Assembly: GCA_013176395.1 (NCBI GenBank)
Contig: JABMLP010000026.1
Span: 62,001 to 126,000, forward strand
Length of the DNA: 64,000 bases
Direction of reading: 5' to 3'
Origin: Venturia oleaginea
Lineage: Eukaryota; Ascomycota; Dothideomycetes; Venturiales; Venturiaceae
Shown here: in pieces, positions 57,720 to 64,000 of the stretch
Layout of the letters: each line of letters starts with the position of its first letter
How positions within the stretch are numbered: position 1 is the first letter of the stretch
The notes under the pieces: model-generated
The model's database searches: none
The model's input: only the letters and a program-made list of their open reading frames with translations
Told to the model about the DNA's origin: nothing
Position numbers and translations under genes: made by a program

Positions 57720-58631
57720 ATGAATGGACCTCGATCAAATGCGAATTTGTTCTACAGAAATGGCCAACAACCTCCTCCAAGACCTCACTACTCCAACCCT
57801 GTCTACGACGAGTATGATTATTGTCACCACTCTACACGCCCAGCCCCAGCCCCAGTCCCCCCATCTCGCCGATCAATCAATGTACCCCGAAGTGATCCAA
57901 GATATGGTGGTCCCTCAGCACTCATAGACGACATGTACAACCGTCGTCTACCTCGTCCCCATCCTTCACCATCCCTTCGCAATCAACCAGAACCGCACCG
58001 TCTCTCTTTCGACAACGCCGCCCTCCGTCTCTTCAACGACCTCACAACCTCCCGCAACTTCTTCGCTGACCTCCTCGATTCCTTTGATCGCGAAATCTCT
58101 GGCATAAAACCCTACGCCGAAGCCAAGCTCCAGGAATGCCTCTGGAGGAAGAAAATCCAAAAACTAGATGAAGAGGGAGCGAAACAGCAGGAGAAGTTGA
58201 GGCACGAGAACACGACACCTGGGATCCCGACTTCACCGTCGCCTCCACCACCATCTGGTCACCATCCCATCCAGACGTTTTATTCGACGGCGTTTCGGCT
58301 CGTTGAGTCGTTGAACATGGCTGCGAATTCGGTGCCTGTTATTACCTCTCTTCCGCCGCCACCACCACCGCCTGGGTTCGGTGTGAATGCGCCTCTGCCG
58401 CCTCCTCCGCCATTGGTGCCAAGGACGGATGAGGAAATGGGAGAGGAGACGGAGAACATGAAGCGGTTGATTCAAAAGTTACAGGGACAGTATAGGGATC
58501 TATGCGACTTGATTGAGGGGAGTAAGAAGAGTGCTAGGAAATGTAGTGAGCTGATTAAGGATTTGGGGATTCTGTTGGATGTACTTGACAACAGTGGGAG
58601 TTTGTGGAGGCAAGATGGTTTGGAACGTTGA
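57720..58631 (+). CDS. hypothetical proline-rich protein
   Basis: Single-exon 303-residue frame, family not recognised. N-terminus is Pro/Arg/Asn-rich and disordered (NGQQPPPRPHYSNPVYDEYD, PAPAPVPPSRRS). A helical block follows, LSFDNAALRLFNDLTTSRNF, FADLLDSFDREISGIKPYAE, KLQECLWRKKIQKLDEEGAK (about 95-160), then two polyproline tracts (SPPPPSGHH; LPPPPPPPGFG and LPPPPPLVP) which are profilin/SH3-type ligands, and a C-terminal coiled coil EETENMKRLIQKLQGQYRDL with EGSKKSARKCSELI. Start is the first ATG after a clear upstream stop. Polyproline plus helices suggests a scaffold or actin-linked role, unproven. Confidence 0.72.
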   Translation: MNGPRSNANLFYRNGQQPPPRPHYSNPVYDEYDYCHHSTRPAPAPVPPSRRSINVPRSDPRYGGPSALIDDMYNRRLPRPHPSPSLRNQPEPHRLSFDNAALRLFNDLTTSRNFFADLLDSFDREISGIKPYAEAKLQECLWRKKIQKLDEEGAKQQEKLRHENTTPGIPTSPSPPPPSGHHPIQTFYSTAFRLVESLNMAANSVPVITSLPPPPPPPGFGVNAPLPPPPPLVPRTDEEMGEETENMKRLIQKLQGQYRDLCDLIEGSKKSARKCSELIKDLGILLDVLDNSGSLWRQDGLER

Positions 58632-59073
58632 TTGGTAGCATATCCACATTACCGGCTTCCCTATCTTAGGACCAAGAACCGAGGAGTAAGCCTCCCTAAT
58701 ATGGGACCATTCGTCTCCTTATCTCTTATATACACCTCGATCCCCGAGCCATGAATCTCTTCCAAATGCAATACCAATCGTCCGTGGGAATCATCGCACC
58801 GTGAAAATCAATTTCGTAAGCCATTCTCCTCCTTTCTGCTACCAATCTGGACAACTGTCCCAGGCTTTCTATCATCCATATGCCTCCCATCTTTGCGACG
58901 AAGGCGCCGGTCGCTGCTTCAGTAGCAAGAGCGGCACGTGCTTCACGACGCTCATACTGATCGGCTTGCATGCAGCCCCATATGCCGCTGGTATCCTTCC
59001 TGGCCTGTCATATTGCTGTTCCTTCCGATGTGAATAGCCATAAGAGCTGGCTTACTTATTTCGAGCCGTTCAT
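58632..59073. other. intergenic between convergent genes
   Basis: 442 bp between two 3' ends. No gene seen. Confidence 0.5.
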
Positions 59074-61220
59074 TTATTTCCTCAACTCTGGTTTTCTGGC
59101 AAGATTGACAATAGGCGGTGGTCCGTCAGTGTCGGGATAAGGGAGTGGCATCCCACCTGGTGGCCGTGAAAGGAGTGCTTGTGGAATAGGTGTCTTTGGT
59201 GGCAACGGCGGCGGCGATGGTCTTGGGCTATCGACACTGATCCGAGGCGTTTCTCCACTCACGCACTGTAAATCAATGGCACCATAAGGATTGACGTCGT
59301 TTTGCCATGAGTTTGACGAGTCATGAGCGTAAGGATCATCCGCCTGAACGACAAATTTGTCGTCATCCGATGGCCTTCTGTATCCATGCGGACCAAGCAG
59401 CCCGGAATGGATTGATTGAGGCTGTGAAGGAGGGCGAATACCAAAAGCAGAGTTCTGCTGGTATTGCGGTACGTCTCCAGCTGGAAGTTCAACCGCGCCT
59501 TCAACTAGCGGCGGCTCTGGCTCCGAATCGTTGTTGGGGAAAGCTGAGAGGGGAGCCTCCCAGGAGTTGCGATTGTCGGGTAATCCATGAGCAGCACGAT
59601 TCCAGCGTACATTGGCACGATGTATCTTTGCCAACTTGTTCGAGCCCTCAATAATCTTCGCCTGCACAGCGGGAGTCGCCACATATTTCCTGGTATTTGT
59701 ACTGATGTCGGCGAGTCGGTTCCATTCATTCATGCCGAATTCTCCCACACCAACATCAACGTTGAACCGATAGTAGTGCTCCTGAGGGACTCCCCGATCA
59801 TATAAACCCTTGTTCAGCATCCATTTATGGGACTCTTCGCAGCCTTCAATCTTCATGATGAGCTTCCTCCTGGCTTCAGCAAAGTCGCCCATACCACCAC
59901 CAACGAAGCCTTCCCACCAAAGATGCTGTTGCGAGTTCGATCCATCAGGCCGCTTACCGGTGCCAATGCTGACGAGAATTCCAACCTCGCGACCAGGCCA
60001 TTCATTCACCACAGCCTCATCGAGAGCATACGGAGCTGGATTGTATTTCCCTGCTCCTTCATCCAAGAAGACCGATTGACCGATCTGTATGGGTTTGAAA
60101 GCAAGGGCTGTTGCGGCCGTGGCTCTGCCAGCCTGCCATATTGTGCATCTTGATTCAGGCGCAGTCTCTTTTCGTGAGTCATAGGATCGCAGCAGCACTG
60201 GACTGCCTCCCTTAGGTGTGCCTCTGTATACTGCCGTTACAGCTCTGTACTTGGTTAGCGGCTGCTTGTACGGCTCAGAGGAGAGCACAATCCAGCGCGA
60301 TTGAGCGAGGCCTATCTTGCCAATCGTGGTTTTGGATAAGGTAGAGACAGAAGGTTAAGAAGTTACTGGCGATTTGGTGCGTAGCACGCACCGGAAACTC
60401 TGCATACCCCTAATCTTCCTATCTAGCTGGCAGTTTGCAGGAATGAACTCAAGACTGCTACTTACGTCTTTGTCCGGTTCTCTCTTGTATCATACAGCAG
60501 CGCGTTTGGTTTCCCCCATCGCGCTGCCGCGACTCTGAAGTTTGTTATGGGCGTGGTACCAATCTGACTGTACCTGCTTGCAACACTTGGGCTTCTGCTA
60601 GGTCTTGATTGATCGTACAGGCTCCCAGGTTGCATCGGAAGCCTTGGAGAGCTTGGCGCTGCCAGGTCATGAGACATTTCGTCGTTTCCCTCATCGTCGT
60701 ATACAGTATGCTCGCGCACACAGTCTCTTATTGCTTCTTCCAACTTGGAAGCCTTGAACAGGGTGGATCGGTAGGGTATGCCAGCGATGGTCTTGTCAGT
60801 CTCAAAGACGCGCTTCGTCATGCGCACGTAGACATCTTTGCAGGTTTCAATATCCAGCCTCAGTCTTCCCAGCATCAAAGCTATCAAGCCGCCTGTGCCG
60901 GTTCCTACTATCAGGTCGAAATGGTCGCATGGTTTTGGTATTTCGCTTCGTTTGGGGGCTCTTCCTTCTGTTTCGACAAAGGTCCTGTGCATAAGCTCTT
61001 GTAGGATAATGAGCATGGAGTATCCTCTGACACCTCCACCATCTATCATTCATTAGCCTTGCCCTCGGTATAGTCGGTAGCACAAAGGCGGCATTCCCGT
61101 CGGCCACCACGGCCCGTCACGTCAGGCAGACGCTGCCCTGGATTCGTACATACCGAGAGATAATATGCGCAAAGGAGGTCCGACGGTGGTGTCTTTCCTT
61201 CGCAGATTGGTGGTGTCCAT
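59074..61220 (-). CDS. patatin-like protein with nucleophile Ser replaced by Gly
   Basis: Three exons: 61220-61154, 61042-60466, 60244-59074 (introns 111 and 221 bp), 604 residues. The short first exon (MDTTNLRRKDTTVGPPLRIL) is recovered by splicing and completes LSLDGGGVRGYSML, the oxyanion loop (23-31). CDHFDLIVGTGTGG (69-74) is at the place of the patatin elbow GxSxG, but the Ser is Gly71 (GGC). The second active-site region is SVFLDEGAGKYNPAPYALDE, a DEGA rather than the usual DGG/A. Other family landmarks: RVFETDKTIAGIPYRSTLFK, WQAGRATAATALAFKPIQIG, VSIGTGKRP. A long disordered Pro-rich tail covers about 440-604. Patatins hydrolyse phospholipid acyl groups; without Ser this one is likely a pseudo-enzyme or uses a different nucleophile. 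I recall that this fungal subfamily may share the change; not verified. Confidence 0.87.
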
Positions 61221-62022
61221 GGTGGGTGAAGAATGAATGACGTGGACGAGCGCGGCGCAAAGCTCAACGAGGGGAGAGGAATTGGATCGGGCGGTGGAGG
61301 GTACGATTAGGAGGCTGCTCGACGATTAGGAGGTTGCTCGACGATTAGGAGGTTGCTCGACGATTAGGAGGTCGCTCGATTATTGTACAAGGAGAAAGCT
61401 TGCTGATGGCGTTGGCTGGCAATGTGAAGCACTGCGCGACAAATGTTTGCTTGAATACAACGACTCCCATGACTGACCCTCCCTGGATATATGTCCCCCC
61501 AGCACAAATGCCCTCGATACCCAAAAAAGAGCTTTCTGCATCTTTGGGGCAAACATCGTCATGCGCAGAAAGCACACTCCTGCATGTCCCTCACAGCCAC
61601 ACTCGATGAGAATCCTCATTGGCAGCTCAGGCCGTCAGGCGGGAAAAAGCGATTCCCAAGCATCTCTGCCCCATCCACTAATCCGATGGATAGTGCATAC
61701 GATCCTGCACAAAAGCCAGAACTGTTCCTGGCTACACAGTACCACAGCCTTAGAAAGATGGTGTATATACGATCCAACAGCGTACTCATACTCATAGTAC
61801 TTGATATGCCAATTCATTGCCTACAATATTCCTCAGCCTTGTGGCTATGGTACGCAATCATACTCCCCCTTCAGCTGTGCAGGGATACCTACAATAGTTA
61901 GGGCAGATGCCACTCTTCGGCAGTGCCGAAATGAGGTTAGATCGCACTGGAGATGGTTATCAACCCTACAACGATAACAGTCTCTACTATGCTCTACACC
62001 ATTTCCACTCCCTCTAGCCAGC
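61221..62022. other. intergenic, divergent promoters
   Basis: 802 bp between divergent patatin-like and MOSC genes. Contains four 19-bp tandem repeats (61303-61378). Small frames at 61345-61901 on both strands overlap each other and lack domains. Confidence 0.5.
61303..61378. repeat. tandem 19-bp repeat x4 upstream of the patatin-like gene
   Basis: Units ACGATTAGGAGG(C/T)(T/C)GCTCG in exact register, four copies, starting about 83 bp upstream of the patatin-like start codon. Could be repeated regulator sites or a minisatellite. Confidence 0.88.
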
Positions 62023-63217
62023 ATGAACATCACACAGGTTCTAATTCAATCCCGCTTCCACTACTACCTCATGACTAACATCATCGCAAGCTGTACATTT
62101 ATCCAATCAAATCCCTCCGTCCAACCGCTGTCAGCAGCGCGATAGCAACCAAAACTGGTCTCACTTACGACCGTCGATTTATGCTTCTCAAGCGTCTCGA
62201 TGATGGCACCTACATGAACATGCTCGTATCTGCATTTCCAGAAATGACCTTGTTCCTTACTAGTATCAAGTTCCCATCATCCGAAACCGCCCAAGATGGA
62301 GAAATCACCGTCACATTTTCTCCACCTGAGGGGGAAAAAACCATGATTATGGTGCCGCTGCTACCTGATACGGCGAATCTAGAGGCGCTTGATGTGAATA
62401 TGCATAATTCGCCCTCGCAAGCCAAGAATATGGGTGAAAAATATAACCAATGGTTTAGCTCATGTTGTGGGTTCCCTGTTGTGTTGGCATATGTGGGAGA
62501 TGTTCTACGACCTGTGCTGTTTGCCAACTCGGCCAAACCGCAGCCAGCCAAGTCGTCATCGTGGTTATCCAGTATCACGAGTTTCGTGTACGGCTCCAAC
62601 AAAGAAAATCCCGATGTTGGAAATCGAGAGATAGCCTTCCAGGACTGTGCCCACTTCCTCGTCGTGACGGAAGAGTCGCTGAAGGCTGTTTCGGCGAAGC
62701 TACCTGAAGGGGAGGATATGGATGTTACCAAGTTCAGACCGAACATTGTTCTTTCTGGCGCCGATCAAGCGTGGGATGAGGACTTCTGGGGCGAAGTGTC
62801 GTTTGGAAGTCAAGATGGAAGAGTAGAGATCGAACTTCAACATAATTGCATAAGATGTAAGAGCATAAACATTGATTATCGAACTGGAAAACCTGGGACG
62901 GGAAAGGTTGGGGAGATATTGAAGTTGATGCAAAGTGATCGGAGGGTTGATAAGGTGAGCCCGAGGCTAATACCTTCCATTTTTTCTTCCAATAGCTACC
63001 GAGATTGACCTTCGCTATAGCTCAAAAAGTACTCACCTGTATTTGGGCGATACGGGTTTCTTACAACAGGGAATGGGGAGGAAATTACGCTTGGAATGGA
63101 GGTCAATGTCAGTAAGAGAAATGAAGAAAGAAGTGGTTTTGGTAAGTTCGTCATTATATCAGACACTGTTTGATCCAAGGAATTATTGACGAAGAGTGAA
63201 CAGATTGGCCACTATGA
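62023..63217 (+). CDS. MOSC-domain (mARC-type) molybdenum-cofactor protein
   Basis: Four exons: 62023-62037 (15 nt, MNITQ), 62091-62954, 63021-63141, 63204-63217 (14 nt, ends DWPL); introns 53, 66 and 62 bp; 337 residues. N-terminal beta-barrel MOSC_N part: LYIYPIKSLRPTAV, TGLTYDRRFMLLKRLDDGTY, and MLVSAFPEMTLF. MOSC part: KFRPNIVLSGADQAWDEDFW, NCIRCKSINIDYRTGKPG with the conserved Cys pair region, DKLKKYSPVFGRYGFLTTGN. Family members bind molybdenum cofactor and reduce N-hydroxylated compounds, or carry sulphur for cofactor sulphuration. The two tiny terminal exons are needed to supply the conserved N-terminus (ITQLYIYPIKSL) and the usual short Trp-Pro ending. Confidence 0.92.
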
Positions 63218-64000
63218 ATGCTTTCCACCCTCAATACAAGTTTGATCGTGCCGAGCTTCATACACGTCTTGATAGGAATGAACTCTGGATTTCATATGAT
63301 TTTATTTGTTCAGCTCGACGAAATCTGCCTCGTGTGGCCTTGGAGGGCAATAAATTTCTTTCCCTTCTTGATGTTTCCTCTTCAATCCCTTCCTGAATTG
63401 ACCTGTGAAGTATCCGTGGTGAACGCCTGGCTTGAAGATCAAAAAGGCCTAGGCTCTACCACACCCATGACATCTCTGCTCGAGAGCCTCCACATCCAAC
63501 ACTCCCCAATATACCCAATCCCAACCCTCCACTTCTCAAACTAAATCCACTCATCATCAATAATCGTCCACTCCTACGTCAAAAGGTCCCTAACATCCTC
63601 AACCCCGTCCTCAAACCAAACCTTCCATTCTACGATCATTCTCCCAACCGAGAATTGCAGATCGTCCTTAACCCATCATTCGCTTTCATGAGACTCTTCT
63701 CCAATTGTTGGAACGCCTTTCGTTGATGGGAGAGTTTCCTGCCGAAGATGGATTCATATCGAAGACTTCGCAGAGGATTTGTTGACGGATTTCGCGAGGG
63801 ACCCAACGCGTTATTTGGCTCACCGCTTCAACGGATGTTACCAGTGCTGATTTAGCCTTCTTCTCCTTGTTCTTCTGCGCTCCTGATTTATTCTTCTTCG
63901 CTTTTGCCGTCTTCCAGAAACCTGCGCCCGTTGTCCATATGATTCGGAATGTTGGTCAATGTGTCACTTGCATCGTTTCGGTGTTTACGTAAGCCACTCA
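63218..64000. other. window end; no confirmed gene, possible 3' part of a minus-strand gene
   Basis: A stop-free minus-strand frame at 63955-63686 (90 codons, Lys-rich KNKEKKAKSALV followed by ITRWVPREIRQQILCEVFDM) ends in TGA. It has no start codon in the window and no family recognised. It may be a terminal exon of a gene that continues beyond 64000. Confidence 0.3.

Noticed and set aside
61303..61378. CRISPR-like array
   Set aside because: Units are head-to-tail without spacers and the genome is eukaryotic.

Overview
The window is nuclear DNA of a filamentous ascomycete (Pezizomycotina; a Leotiomycetes-like fungus is my best guess, from general gene feel only). Evidence: many short introns of about 45-70 bp with GTRAGT-type donors and CTAAC/CTGAC branch sites, low gene density, fungal housekeeping families (DIM1, SYP1, MIS14, CSK1, spherulin-4), and fungal transposons (Fot1/pogo, Tad-like LINE, TNP2/CACTA). 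All exon limits below were built by hand from splice signals, and reading phase was checked across the joins.

Layout. 0-3.6 kb: DIM1 rRNA dimethylase and a gene that joins an ER-type FKBP isomerase in frame to a STIMATE/vacuolar membrane protein. 4.4-11.0 kb: transposon block; an internally deleted pogo copy (A), then a pogo element (C) whose transposase gene is split by a nested CACTA element. 11.9-17 kb: a DHA2 drug-efflux transporter and a conserved fungal regulator-like protein. 18.7-27.6 kb: second transposon block; pogo copy B (full length, mutated), pogo copy D (deleted, minus strand) and a full-length LINE with a 15-bp target duplication. 28-40.6 kb: secreted Pro/Asn-rich protein, SYP1 muniscin, CSK1-like kinase, cytochrome b561, TBC Rab-GAP. 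40.6-44.8 kb: about 4.3 kb with no supportable gene. 44.9-63.2 kb: poly-Q protein, SLC35C2-like transporter, MIS14/NSL1 kinetochore subunit, peroxiredoxin-5-type enzyme, two tandem spherulin-4 paralogues, a proline-rich protein, a patatin-like protein lacking the nucleophile serine, and a MOSC-domain protein.

The cellular genes do not form an obvious cluster or operon; they are dispersed housekeeping functions (ribosome biogenesis, endocytosis, cell-cycle kinase, Rab regulation, kinetochore, redox). The transposons are the accessory part. The most unusual points are the FKBP-STIMATE fusion, the patatin with Gly in place of the catalytic Ser, the CACTA-in-pogo nesting with exact GTT duplication, and a set of pogo families that share a CCHC zinc knuckle at the transposase C-terminus and tandem-repeat inverted termini.
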